In this document: piece after piece, positions 10,373 to 22,255 of the stretch
Layout of the letters: each line of letters opens with the position of its first letter
How positions within the stretch are numbered: the first letter of the stretch is position 1
NCBI GenBank assembly: GCA_019054805.1
Contig: JAHQIY010000003.1
Location: 4,402,001 to 4,466,000 of the forward strand
Origin: Brachionus manjavacas
Taxonomy: Eukaryota > Rotifera > Eurotatoria > Ploima > Brachionidae
DNA: 64,000 nucleotides
Reading direction: 5' to 3'
Made by a program: the position numbers and the translations under genes
Notes under the pieces: model-generated
Told to the model about the DNA's origin: nothing
What the model saw: the letters and a program-made list of their open reading frames with translations, nothing else
Databases searched by the model: none

Positions 10373-10676
10373 ATCAAAAGCAAAAATAATATAAATAGTG
10401 GCTGGCGTTCTGGTTTTTATAATATGTTTCCCTCCTCTATTGAAAACATTTCCAAATTTCACTTTGAAACATCAACTCCAACCAACAAAACATAACCAAT
10501 AGAAACAAAAATAAAACAAATTCTTGATGTGCATTAGCCTCGTGTATCATGACTGGAAGACATCACTACATTTGTCAACGTTTAACCAAATACCATTTGT
10601 AAACATGGTTTCTATTAGGAATGAAAGGTCAAGTGCTGATTGAAAACCCGAGAAAACATGTCGTCTATGTTCAATT
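10373..10676. other. Spacer between retro tail and right repeat arm
   Basis: No secure feature. A minus-strand stretch of about 140 bases near 10550-10690 stays open and vaguely resembles reverse-transcriptase sequence, too weak to call. Confidence 0.35.
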
Positions 10677-10831
10677 ACCGATCTATTCAGCAATTTGAAA
10701 ATGAAAAATAATAGTAATCAATGTGAAATTTTTTCTTTTTGATAATTCTTTATTTTAATAGAAATAAAAATATAAAAAAAAAATCTTAAATCGGAATAAA
10801 ACGGGTAAATAAACCATACAAAATAAAAAAA

Positions 10832-11755
10832 TTATAAATCATTCAAAAACTTGTACAAATCATCGTTGAAATAAACTGAGCCTTGTACATATGCGCCTTG
10901 ATTAAAATTAACTTGATCATTTTTGGCATCGTTCGAATGGGTCGACAATTTCTCTTGATTGTGTATTTTCATGTGACGTTTTAGATTGCCTGATTGTGAA
11001 AATGCTTTATGACATTTTCCACACTTGTAAGGCCTTTCACCTGTATGAGTTCGAACGTGTCGTTTGAGAGCAGTAGCATCCGTAAAACAAGCTCTACAGA
11101 ATTCACAACTGTAATCTTTTTCTTTGGTATGAATTTTCAAATGAAAAATGGTACTGGAGTAACTGTGCAATTTTTTGGAACAGAGTGGACACTGTTTTGA
11201 ATTTCCTTTGTTGTGATAGATATGATTGTGCATGATGAGAGAAGCTTTGCTATCAAACTGTTTGTAGCAAATTGAGCATTCAAGGCAATCGCTGGGCCGA
11301 TATTTTTTTGCATCTTGACAAAATGATTCATTGTCCATTTGGATTGTTCTCTTGTTTCGGTTCGATGTGTCCAGAGAATTTTCTATTGATGACAAGTTCG
11401 TACTTGACTCGTTAGAATCGACTGAATTATTCAAAAATTTTGGCTTCTCATTGTATTTAAATGACCAGACATTTTGAGAGCAATTGTAGCTAGGCGAATA
11501 AGTGTTGAATGGTTGCTGATAGACAGTCCGTGTGGTCATTGGTGTCGAAAAATCATTTAGCTGGTGAGAATTTGGAGAGTAATCAAAGGATAAATCAGCA
11601 GATGTATTTTGATTACAAGTCAAATTGTAGTTTATGTTGTTGGTAAAATAGTATGGATAAGGAATATTTTGAGAGAGTGTATTAGTAGACCATTGATTGT
11701 ATTCTGGATTCCAAATATTAGAACCATAAGAGTAGTTGTGTGGGTAAGTGTTCAT
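10832..11755 (-). CDS. C2H2 zinc-finger protein, right copy
   Basis: This is the inverted duplicate of the gene at 328-1251, again 307 residues starting at the ATG at 11753-11755. The four C2H2 fingers and the TGERPYK linker are all intact. Two protein differences from the other copy were noticed: Trp in place of Leu in the N-terminal region, and Val in place of Ile within finger 3. Because both copies keep full frames, a TATA box and a polyadenylation signal (AATAAA on the minus strand near 10752), both may be expressed. Alternatively, an inverted pair could make double-stranded RNA if read through. Function beyond DNA binding is not recognised. Confidence 0.88.
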   Translation of the reverse strand: MNTYPHNYSYGSNIWNPEYNQWSTNTLSQNIPYPYYFTNNINYNLTCNQNTSADLSFDYSPNSHQLNDFSTPMTTRTVYQQPFNTYSPSYNCSQNVWSFKYNEKPKFLNNSVDSNESSTNLSSIENSLDTSNRNKRTIQMDNESFCQDAKKYRPSDCLECSICYKQFDSKASLIMHNHIYHNKGNSKQCPLCSKKLHSYSSTIFHLKIHTKEKDYSCEFCRACFTDATALKRHVRTHTGERPYKCGKCHKAFSQSGNLKRHMKIHNQEKLSTHSNDAKNDQVNFNQGAYVQGSVYFNDDLYKFLNDL

Positions 11756-11836
11756 TTTGTCAAGCAGGTTTATTTTAATGTATCTAGGGATTATGTTCAA
11801 ATAATTTTTAAATATTCTCTCGAAAAAGAGTCTCTA

Positions 11837-11843
11837 TTTTATA
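11837..11843 (-). promoter_or_regulatory. TATA box of zinc-finger gene, right copy
   Basis: TATAAAA on the minus strand, 82-88 bases upstream of the ATG, identical in position to the one in the left copy. Confidence 0.55.
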
Positions 11844-12083
11844 GCTCGTTAAATGGGTGAGCCAGAATGACATTTTGAATTTCGATTTGAGCAAAGTTTC
11901 TATGATGTTCAGCCGTATCGGTGGATATGCTCACATTTGGTTTTTCCAATTTTGAGTTAATGATGTAATCAGCATCGGTGCTTTTATTCATTAATCAAAT
12001 TAAAGATAAGTGAGAATATTTGTTGATTAATTTTTTTTTTCAATTAATTGTTTTTTTTTTTGTTAATTGACAATCAACCTTTA

Positions 12084-12552
12084 AAATTTTTTTTCATAAT
12101 TTTAATTTTTTAATTTTTTTTAATTAATGCAATTTTAAAAAATAAATTTTTAAAGTTAAATTTAATTTTTCTTCAAAATTTTACGACATACAAAATTTAT
12201 AAAAAATAATTATTAATTTTAGGGTAAATAAAATTGGTAGTTTTTATCGAAACAGAATTTAACCAATTCCCAATTACAAGTTTTTATTTTGTTACCTTTT
12301 CTCTCTCTTTCTTTTGTTTTTTTTAAACCATTTTTTTAACTCCTAAGAAATAAATTGATCGTCTCTTTATTGTAAATGTTGTAATTTTTCCTAATTTTAT
12401 GTAAACATACTTTTTGAAGGTTTAAAATAAAAAAAAAAGCTTATGGATAAGGGTTTTAATCTTAAAGATTTGTTTTTTGTTTTTTTTTGTTTCTTTAAAT
12501 AATCTTATATTTTTATCAGCTTTTTTTATTGTCAGATCAACCATTTTAGAAA
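12084..12552. other. Gene-free spacer
   Basis: Very AT-rich sequence outside the right arm; nothing recognisable. Confidence 0.5.
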
Positions 12553-12699
12553 CCGTATAGCCGAATGGTTTGCGTGTTAGTCATGCAAGCAGATGATCGA
12601 GGGTTCAAAACCCGTTGAGGGTGAAAAAATCTTTAAAATATCTCTACAATACGGGGCGAATGTTTAAACCTCTTTCATCAAATTCATATTAAAATATTT
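12553..12699 (+). mobile_element. tRNA-derived SINE, copy 2
   Basis: Plus-strand copy of the 147-bp unit at 3872-4018, with the same A-box, B-box and 75-base tail. Differences are limited to a few bases, so both insertions are young or sequence-constrained. Confidence 0.8.
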
Positions 12700-13231
12700 G
12701 AAATTCATATTAATTTTTTAATTCTTAATTTTGTTCAAAAATTGTAAAATAAAATAAGTTTTTTTTAAAATTCTTAACATCTTAGTTTTTTAAGAGTTCT
12801 TAAACTTCGATTTAGTTATTTAATGATTTTAATAAATCATTTTTAAAAATTAAATAGCCAGTTAATTTAAATTTAAATTTTAATTCCTTTTTGGTAAAAA
12901 ACATACAATTTTATTAGAATAAAATTTTTTTTTGTTTAACTTTCAAATTAAATCTTGGTGTAAATTTAATTAATTTTTTTTTTATATTAAATCTAAAACG
13001 GAATTTTTGTTTATAAATTTAATAAAAAAAATTTAATAAATTTTTTGAAAACTGATCAATTTTTCATATTTACCTTTTGTTTTATTTTTGTTCAGTTGTT
13101 CAGTTTATTTTAGATGTGCATTATTTTAAATAGAAATTGATAAAAATTTTATTCTAGATGAAATTTGATAAAAAGCATTCAATAAAAAATTAGATTTTAA
13201 GAGTATAAGCTACAAAATTAAAAATAAACAC
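12700..13231. other. Spacer downstream of CEP70
   Basis: AT-rich, no gene seen. An AATAAA on the minus strand near 13150 could serve the CEP70 transcript. Confidence 0.4.
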
Positions 13232-14756
13232 TTAACATAAACTTGGCGTAGCCAAAATTTTCAAGGCTCTAATAGATGGCATTATTTGATCAAGTCTTGA
13301 TATTTCCAAAGCTTTCATTATTTTTTCAAGAAGCTTATGAAATAATGGAAAATATTCGTCGTACATATTAAACTTGTCGATGATCCTTGGAAATTAATCA
13401 GCAATTAGAATTTAATTAAATATTTTCTTTCATTACTTTTCCAAATCTGCTGAATACATAAGTCCTTTTAGGTTAGACGATATTTTTTCATTTAGGAGTT
13501 TATAAATATTTTGGACATTGCACACTAATTTTTCGGTCGGATAATTTTCACCTTAAAAAAATTAAAAAGATAAAAAAAAAAATTCTTAATCGATTATTTT
13601 ACTTTGGTCAAAGACATTTTGAATTGCTTTTTTAAAGTTTACCAATTGGCCGTATTTGTAATAGATATCATTCATTTTAGTTGGTACATTCAAAAAACAA
13701 TCGACATCAAATAAATCTTGGAATAGGTTTAAACATTTAAGCAAAAACTCTTGACTTGGTTTATGCGCTTTTTCCAAATTTACACTGCTCACTGAGCCAG
13801 AATTCAGAGAAGAACTTGACGAAGCTGAGTAAAAGGTCGATTTAGAGTTTTTCTTTAAATTTTCCGCTTTGCTAAAATCATAAAACCCGTAGCATTTACA
13901 TTGAAATTTATTGATAGAATTAGACTCGACATATTTTAATGTGTCGCTAATAGCTTTGTTCAATGCTTGAAAACCTGATTTCTCAGATAATTTAATTTCC
14001 TTTGTCGGATTTAAAACTTCAATTAAATTTTTAAATTGACTAGTAAAATTCTAGAAAAAAAGCATCGAAATTATTTTTTTTTTAAAGAGAAATTAAAAAA
14101 AATAAACCTTAAAATCTTTTTTTTCCTTTAGAACATTCTGAAAAGTCCTGGTAATCAATTCATCTTTAGTCTCCTGATAGTCCCGATCATTAGGACAGGC
14201 TGAATCCTCGTCACTTGTTGTTTCCACTGAATACTGATTGATTTTCTCACAATAAATGGCACACTTATCCACTAATAATTGCAGGTTCTCATTTGAATCA
14301 TTTATTTTTTGTTTTCTAAATTAAAATTAAAAATAATTTTTAAATTTTTTTAGATTATTTTTATTACTTTAGGGTCCAATTTTTTTTTTCCAAATGCTCG
14401 ATTGCTAAACGCAGTTCTTTAATCGTCTTTTGAGATTCGATTAATTGTTTTTTGTAAGACTTAAGAAAAAAAATAAAGAATATTTTTTGTTTTATTTTAA
14501 AGCTTACTTTACAAACAGTCTTGTAATGCAATGCCATCTGAATGTAATCTTCTTTGGTTAGGTCCGACTCATCTAAATCATCAGAAATTACATTTTTTTT
14601 GTTTCTTCTTCCATGATCTTCGAATTCGTCATCGAATGTTTTCATTTTTTTCAGGTCATAGTTTGACTTAATGGGTCTTGAAAAACAGATTTCCTTATAG
14701 GACTCTAGTTCGGCCACGTCACTTAGAATCGAATCGCTAATAATTGAATCAAGCAT
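13232..14756 (-). CDS. CEP70: Centrosomal protein CEP70 (six exons)
   Basis: CEP70 is a centrosomal, microtubule-associated coiled-coil protein that interacts with gamma-tubulin. Hand splicing gives exons 14508-14756, 14368-14459, 14108-14315, 13603-14050, 13437-13551 and 13232-13385, joined in frame through GT-AG introns of 48-57 bp, for 421 residues. Residues from about 84 to 115 (SYKKQLIESQKTIKELRL) look coiled-coil. The C-terminal half matches the CEP70 family: LFDVDCFLNVPTKMNDIYYK, then KLVCNVQNIYKLLNE, and the terminal YDEYFPLFHKLL with MPSIRALKIL. The vertebrate protein is about 600 residues, so the N-terminal coiled coil is shorter here. The ATG at 14754-14756 has an AAAATG context. 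Family assignment comes from remembered family features and was not searched. Confidence 0.88.
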
Positions 14757-17700
14757 TTTTTAATAATTTTTTAAAAAATATCTAGACTTGAATATTAGAA
14801 AATAAAACTAATGAAAGTATTAGATTAAGAATTAGCTTCAAGAAACCTTTAAATTGTCTTGAAAATTTTTTTTGGTCTATATCAGGCACAATTGTCAAAT
14901 AGCCGAATTTTTAAGTTTTCTGTTTTAATTTTAAAATCTAATAATTTTTAAAATAGAACTAAAATTACCTTTGTTTGTAGTGCATATTTGTTTAATCAAA
15001 TTCAAATTGAAGACTTAATTTTAAGTCAAAAAAAATGGACTTGATTTATTAATTTTCTTATATCAAATAATCGATAAAACTAATTTAGATTAAAAATTTT
15101 AAATCAATCATCAGTATCCAAGGGGATCGAAAGAAATGGATGCGGAAATACTCTAAATTGTCACGTTAAGTCAATATTGATCTACGATTCATCTTTTTTT
15201 AAAAAAAAAGATCGGCTTTAATACACAAATCTTTAAATCTGTTTGAATAAATATTTATTTATTTATTTCGAACATTTCCATTAGATTGAATTTAAATTTA
15301 ACCTGCCTTAGCATTGATTTTTAAAAATAAGTTAAAAAAAATATTTGAATAACTGTGATTTCCAAAATTTAAATAAAATTTTTTTTTGTTTTTTCCTAAT
15401 TTTAAAATCTCTAAATTAATGCACGATGTCTTTATCTTGTCAATTTGGAAAAAATTAAACTCTTAGAAGATGATGATAATTAAAATTTTTTTTATTAAAA
15501 ATTGATATTTGGTAATTAAATGAAAAAATTAATAAAAATTTTAGTGAAAACATTTATTGTTCTTTAATTTAGAATCTTATATTATAGTCAATTAAGATCG
15601 AAAAATTGTTTAAATTTTGTTGAAGGACAGCTAAGTTTCACAGAGTTTCATCTTTTTTAACAGTTTATCTATTTGCTGTTAGCAATTTTCAAAAAGGAGA
15701 CAATAATTCAAAAAGAGATAAGATAGACAACCAAGGATATAAATAATAAAAAAAAGCACTTAGAGTTTCGCTTGTTCAAGTAAAAGCACTCAGTTTCTAC
15801 CATAAACAAATATATTTTCAATTTGAACAAACAATTCAAATTAATTTCAAATTAAAATTGGATTGTAAATAATATCAAATATCTTTTTTGAACTTATTTT
15901 GAACTTGATTAATTTTTATTTTGTATTTGAATTGAAATTAAATTTAAATTTTTGGAATATCTTTCAAAAGCGAAATCAATTTCATCACTTATTTCCGAAA
16001 ATTAAATTAGGTAAATTTAATAAAATTTGTATCTAAAATTAATATTTCAAAAAATTTAAAAATAATTAATTGCTAAATAAATTAGTTAACTTACTAAGAT
16101 TTAGATAATTTTTTTAAAAAAAGAAAAAATACTTCAAAGCATGTGAACTGTAATCCTTTTGTCTGATGATAAAAAAACATCAATAAAAGAAAAACTGATG
16201 TTCGTATTCTTAGGTCATGGAAAATTTTAAAAGATCTAGAGATTAGTGAAAACAATTTAAATAGTCCAGCTCTTTTGTATTTTTAAAAGATAGACCTAGA
16301 ACTTATATTGAAAATTATATTTATACTTTCTAGGAACGAGTCAAAAAAAAGTTTAAAATTCGAGTATCAAAATAGTTCAAATTAAAAATTTAATTTCTAA
16401 GAAAATTAAATATTTTAGATATCAAATTTAATTTTTTTTAAAATTGGAATTAAACAAACTAAAAATAAATACGACTCTTTTCCTTTTCAGTTTTTTCTCC
16501 GTATTAAACAAAATTCATTAAATTTTTAGATCAATAGCATTAAGTGAAACCGGTCATAAAATATGCGAAAAAAAATTACGTGACCAAGAAAAATTATTTA
16601 AAAAATTTTTGCTATTAAATATTAATAGAAAAAAAAAGTGACTATTTAATTTCTGGTTGAATTAACCTCCTTTAAGGAGAAGTAAGAAGAAAAAAAATAA
16701 AAAAGAGAGAAAAAATAAAAATAAAATTTTTTGTGTTTTTGTGTTTTTTTTTTTAAATGAAAAAATTTTACTAAAAAATAAAATTTTATGGATTGACATC
16801 TAAAACTTTTACTTTAATTTACTTTTCAAATTCAAAAATGCCAAGCTAAACATGATGTAAAATTAATTCTTAAGTCTTTCAATGCTTTTTTCATCATTAA
16901 GGAAAGACAAATAGACAAGAAAAGTGTGTAATATAAATTTATATTAATATGTGTAATTTTTTTTTATTTTTTTTTTAAATTATTTTCTAAATTCAAAAAT
17001 ATCGCGTCATTTTATTTTTTTTTCCTTAAAAAATAAATATTTATTAAAAAAATTTTGTTTTGACTTTTAAGAACCTAGAAACTGGATTAAGTTTATGTGA
17101 TTCAGAAAAAAAATAAATGACCATAAAAAATTATTTGACCAAATCGGACGACGTAATTCGTGGTTATATATTATGTGACCGATTTCAGTCACTAATTTAT
17201 ATCAATCAAATTGGTCACATAATAGAATAGACCCATCTTTTGTAAACAATAAAATTCTTGGCATTTCTTTGTTCATTTCTGCTTGGTAAACATTTTTGAA
17301 GGAAAATCATTTAATCGGAAATCTGTAAGACTGCAAATCTTTCCTTTTGACTGTCAAATTAAGCTAATATCCACCTCAATATGGAAAATAAGTGATTTGA
17401 TCAATTTTAGTCTTTTTTGGCATTTCTAATCTTGGGTTCATTCAAATATAGGCAGGTTTCATAAAAAGTAGTTTTTCGTAAAACTTTTTATCGTTTACCG
17501 AAAAGTTTAGTTTAAGTTTATCTGAATAAAATCTGCACTTTCTTTTGAATAATGAACTAACAGTTTAGGTGATATTGTAGTGACTTAATTTTCATTTGCT
17601 TTACCAACATTTATCAAAAGTATTTTAAATGTATATTTTGAATGAATAATGGTCCTATTTTCGCTCGTCTTAAAACAAAACCTTTTGAAGCTTCATTAAT

Positions 17701-20453
17701 AACCAAAATCAGATTTAAAATTGGTTCTTTTAAAAGAATAAGAAATTGTTAAAAAAAAAACTATACATTTAATTCCATTGTTTCACATATTAAGCCATTG
17801 TTTCACATATTAATGTTATTTTAATATGGTATCATATTAAACATTATACCATATTAAAATATCGATCCAAGTATCAGATATATTAGATCTACTTTTAAAT
17901 TATATCACTCCTTGTTTGTGATTCTATTTTTTTTCAGGATAACTCTTTTTCTTTTAAAAGTCTAAATAATATGCTTGGATAATATATAAAACCGTTTTAA
18001 TTCTTTTCTATTAATTTTAGATTAGTTCAAGAGGAAAAAATCTTTGTTTATTTATAGAATAAAAATCAAATTATGCAAAATTAGAAAAACTTTATTTAAA
18101 AACATAGAATTAACCAAATAATAGGAAAAATTTAATTGCATTTTTTAATTCATAAAATATTTGAATCAAAGGTTCTTTTAACGAAGCAAAAAAAACAAAA
18201 ATATTCTTTAAAATTTGTTAAATAGGCTATTTACAGACTTAATTGTACTTTTAAGTTTTAACCAATTTTTCTAATTTTTCAGTTACTATTTTTTATTTTA
18301 CTAAATATCTGTAGCCTTACTTTTTATAAACAAAAATGCAAAATTAATTGCATCATAGAAAACTTAGTCATCAATCTCATTAAAATGGAAGCACACAATT
18401 TTTTCTTTATAAATTTAAAAAACAGAAATAGACAAAACAAATTTGATTGATAAATAATGGTGATCTGATTTAAAATAAATTCTAAAAAAAATTTTTTTTT
18501 TGAATTAGCAAAGTAAAATTAATGATCAAATTTCAAAATCTCAAGTTTTTTAAATTTTTTTAACTGCGTAATTAATTGCACTGCAGATCCCAGATTTTTT
18601 AAGCTCCAAAAACCATAATTTAAAATTTGAAAAAATAGTATAGCCGCGTGTAGTTTCGCATTTAAAATATTTTGAGCATTTTTGAAATATTGAAATTTGA
18701 TTATTAATTTGACTTTGCTGAATTAATGCGTTATGCCTATTTAACTAAAAATTTTAAATTTTTAATTAGAAAAAAACTTGTTAAAACGTGTTCGCAAATA
18801 TTTCTGAAAAATAACAAATTTTAAAGGCAAATGATTTTTAAAAAAAATTTAAGAAAAAGAAAAAAAAATTTACTCAAGAAAATATTGACTCAAACAACAA
18901 TTCTTTGTTTTAAAACCAATTTGTTTTACTCATTGCCTTGGTATAATAAATTCATCAAAATTTCAAACAAGTCATTAATCTAAATACGACATAATAAAAG
19001 AAAAAAATATCGCATCAAGAAAGTGTAGAGTAAATATTTAAAATTTTTAAATATTCTTAAAATTATTTTAAAATACACAAAAATAATTTTTATAATGAAA
19101 TTTTTTTATCGATAAATACTGCTTGTAAAATTGTGAATAATTTTGAATGATTTAAAAATTGAATATCTACCTGTTAAAGTAGTTTTTATTTAGTTTTTCT
19201 GAAATAATTGATTTTAATCTTAAAGATTAAAAGCTTTTACACACTTAAAACAAGCTCTTAGTGTAATTGAGCTTGTATTAAAATTTTATGATTAAGTGCT
19301 GTAATTATAATGATATATTTATTATTAAACTTGCTAAAACAAAGATAAAAACTAAATTAAAGAAGCTAAGAGCAATTCTAGTATTGTTGCGTCTGGACCG
19401 AACATATTTTATTTTCTTTCATATTTATTTAAATTTTTTCCATTTTAAGGGTTTCAAACTCAAGAAAAGGGCAAATAATTAAGTCTCATTTATAAATAAT
19501 CAATAAGGAATGCCGCTTATGGCCAAAACTTAAAAGATGTAGTTAAAAATCGGCAAAATTCTTTTGTTTTTAACCCTTTTTTTATTTTACTAATGACTAA
19601 ACCTGATATTTTATGAATATAAAAAATAAAAAAGCTTCTTAAATACCAATGCTTGCGCTACAGCCTCTAGATAAGAAAAATTTTATTTACAATCAAAACT
19701 TCCAAATCATTTGCTCAAATTAATTAGAAATTAAACACTTTTTCTAAATGATCGAGCGAATTCTTTAAATTTTTTTAATATATTAAACAAAAATCAAATT
19801 TCAGCCTAATAAAATTTTTAATCAAGATATTCGAAACGAAAATAAAGTATGAGTTAAAAATTAATAAAATTCTCAAAAACTTTGGAAAAAAATTTTTATT
19901 TAAAAGTTTTATGGATTATAAAATTTAAAAATAAAATCTTCTCTAGTTTTTGGACGAAATTTTCGAATTATTTTTCAATTTTTACTTTTTAAATTCATTC
20001 TTTATTGAAAAAAGTCCAAGAAGCAATGTTAAATGTTTTACGGTACTATTAAATAAAAAAAACATATTAAATTTACATATTAATGATTTTAATGGAATTT
20101 TTCTGACTAAAATATACACTTTGATTTGAATTTTTTAATTTCAAGTCAAATATCTTATTTGCATTAAAACTAAATAATTTTCAGAATTCTATTTTATTTT
20201 TGATAGTCAGGTGATCTTGAAAAAATTCTTAAAAATTTGAGTCTTTTAACTTTTTTTGATTTTTAAAAGCCTAAGTCTTACCCTTATCTTTGATAGAAAA
20301 AAATAAAACTAATCAAATCTTAGGTTTGTCAGAACCACTTTTCGATCTTTTCGAGGTTTAATCAGGTATTTGTTTAGTTTGAATGCCATTAACCCTTGAT
20401 TAATTTCTTAAATTATAGAACAAGAAGTCACAGTTATGTTTTCGAAAAACAAC
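14757..20453. other. Gene desert, about 5.7 kb
   Basis: Very AT-rich with no convincing coding sequence on either strand; the ATG frame at 19288-19482 (64 codons) is probably chance. Small structures seen are a duplicated phrase CCATTGTTTCACATATTA at 17774-17810 and a hairpin at 17818-17860. GTGACC/GGTCAC words near 17180-17225 may be remains of a transposon end. Confidence 0.5.
17818..17860. repeat. Perfect 15-bp hairpin
   Basis: ATTTTAATATGGTAT (17818-17832) and its exact reverse complement (17846-17860) are separated by 13 bases. It may be the core of a small decayed element. Confidence 0.7.
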
Positions 20454-20597
20454 TTATCAGAAGTGACTTTACAAAACTTCTTGAACTTCTCTACAAATCG
20501 AGTAGTTAATGAGTGGAAAAATAATTTAAATGGTTTTAAAAAAAATGGATACTTATTTACTTACAATAGCACAACTAATCCTTGTGCTCCATTATAG
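20454..20597 (+). pseudogene. Retrotransposon ORF2 C-terminal remnant
   Basis: The frame reads NFSTNRVVNEWKNNLNGFKK and ends at a TAG. The pattern FF..RVVN.WN.LP is typical of the last residues of CR1/L2-type reverse-transcriptase ORFs. Only the tail is present. Confidence 0.4.
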
Positions 20598-21658
20598 GGT
20601 GATTGATGTTCATCTTAAATCTATAATCCATTATTTGTTATTTTTATATTTTGGCGGATAAAAAAATTAAAAATCTTTTCTAAATCTAAATATTTGTTCA
20701 AAAAGATTTAAGATCACAAAAATAAAAATGAAAAGAAAAGTTAAAAACGAAGATAGCTATAGAATAAAGTATTTTTTTGTTGATTGAAAGTTTAAAAAAA
20801 TATTTTGTAAAGATTATTTTTATGTTTTGGTTTTTTCATTTCTTTTTTTTGGTCGTTTCAAATTTTGTGAAGTTCAGTTCAAAAGAACAGAACGAAGTGT
20901 AAAAACATTATAATAACTTTTTTTCTAAAAGTCTAAAATTAGTTCTGTGAATGCAGCATGATGCAACATTCCAAGTTGCATCAACTGTAAAAGTCTGCTA
21001 ATGATGTGCAAGATCTCTGCAAAATACACTACGATCTATTGAATTGAAATAATAATAATTTTTTAACATTTTTTTCTGTTCTTTTTATCATTTTGTACTG
21101 AATTTCACACAACCTTGTTTTTAATTTTCTCCCAAAATGTATGATGCAGAGATTTACAAAAAAGGATCAATTAAAATAAAAGAAATAAATAAATAGCATT
21201 CATTTGGCACCTCAAAGACAACGACAGAGGAATTTGAATTTAAGTTCAGATTTATTTTTAAAAATTTTAAAAATACAAAATGCACTATAAATTAATTAAC
21301 ATCCTTAATTTCTCTTACATCATCTACCGGTTTTTCTTCTTCTTAAAATACCTTTTTAAAATTTTTTATTTAATCAAATTTAGGGTTTTGAATAAAACAG
21401 CAAAGATTATATCAAATGACCGTAATTTTACTCTAATTCCGGTTATTGGTGAATATTGATCCATTTGTAAATGATTTGAAATACTACATTTTAGAGTTAA
21501 ATAGCAAGTTAGACAAGTTTTTGTCTTTATTTGGTCAAAAAATCCATTTGATGCATTCAGGATATTTTTTAATTTTAGTTCTGATATTAATTTTTATTTA
21601 TTTCTCATATTTTTTTTCAAATTCGCATTATGTGAATTTTTTAATTTTATATGTTTTA
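20598..21658. other. Gene-free spacer
   Basis: AT-rich. A 9-bp-arm hairpin (TGATGCAAC, 20959-20983) is the only structure noted. A 74-codon frame at 21446-21670 starts with GTG and is probably chance. Confidence 0.45.
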
Positions 21659-22144
21659 GGTTATTCCTAATTTTCCGGATTAGACTATGATTCTAAAACA
21701 CGGATCGATTTTACGGATTTTTTTCGGACCCTAAAAACACAGATCCGGATTGAAAAAAATTGAAAAAGATAATTTAAAATCAACACTATTTGAAATTGTA
21801 ACTACTGGTCCTTCAGTTTCAGTTGATACCCTAGGACTACAGAATGGTTTGAGTTCGGGTCAAACTCAATAACAATTAAGTGAGTTAAAAAGTTTAAAAA
21901 AAACACAAGCGTGTTTTGTCACTTGTTTTGGTCAACAAAGAGTTTGATTTCAGCGATAAAATAAAAGAAGACATATTGCTTTCAATGCCTGAAGATGTTC
22001 CATAAGGTGCTTTAAATAAATTTTTATTTTGAAGCATGACATTTTTAAATCCGGATACGTATTTTAGGCATTAAAAATCCGGAAAATATATCCATGTTTT
22101 AGGTACCTAATCTGGCGATCCGGATCTGTGTTTTGGGGATAACC
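21659..22144. mobile_element. 486-bp DNA-transposon remnant with 9-bp flanking repeat
   Basis: The ends GGTTATTCC and, reversed, GGTTATCCC are bounded on both sides by the direct repeat TATGTTTTA (21650-21658 and 22145-22153). Both halves are studded with CCGGAT motifs, including GATCCGGAT near each end. An internal frame reads KEFDFSDKIKEDILLSMP before a stop. Eight- or nine-base duplications point to a hAT- or Mutator-like element, but the family is not settled. Confidence 0.6.
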
Positions 22145-22255
22145 TATGTTTTATTAAATGTTCACCTATCTGAGAGTGCTTTACAACATCCCAATTAAAA
22201 CGATTAATTAAAAGTATTAAAAGATATTTTATTAAGATAAAAAAAGTTAAACAAT

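Larger units (their letters stand above)
10677..12083. repeat. Right arm of large inverted repeat
   Basis: Reverse complement of 1-1409 with about 99 percent identity by eye. It contains the second zinc-finger gene unit. The centre of the palindromic arrangement is occupied by the hAT element and older repeats. Confidence 0.95.

Noticed and set aside
19288..19482. 64-codon ATG frame in the gene desert
   Set aside because: Lys-, Leu- and Phe-rich with no neighbours or splice context; expected by chance in AT-rich DNA.
21446..21670. 74-codon hydrophobic frame
   Set aside because: Starts at GTG and runs into the repeat at 21650; no ATG near the beginning.
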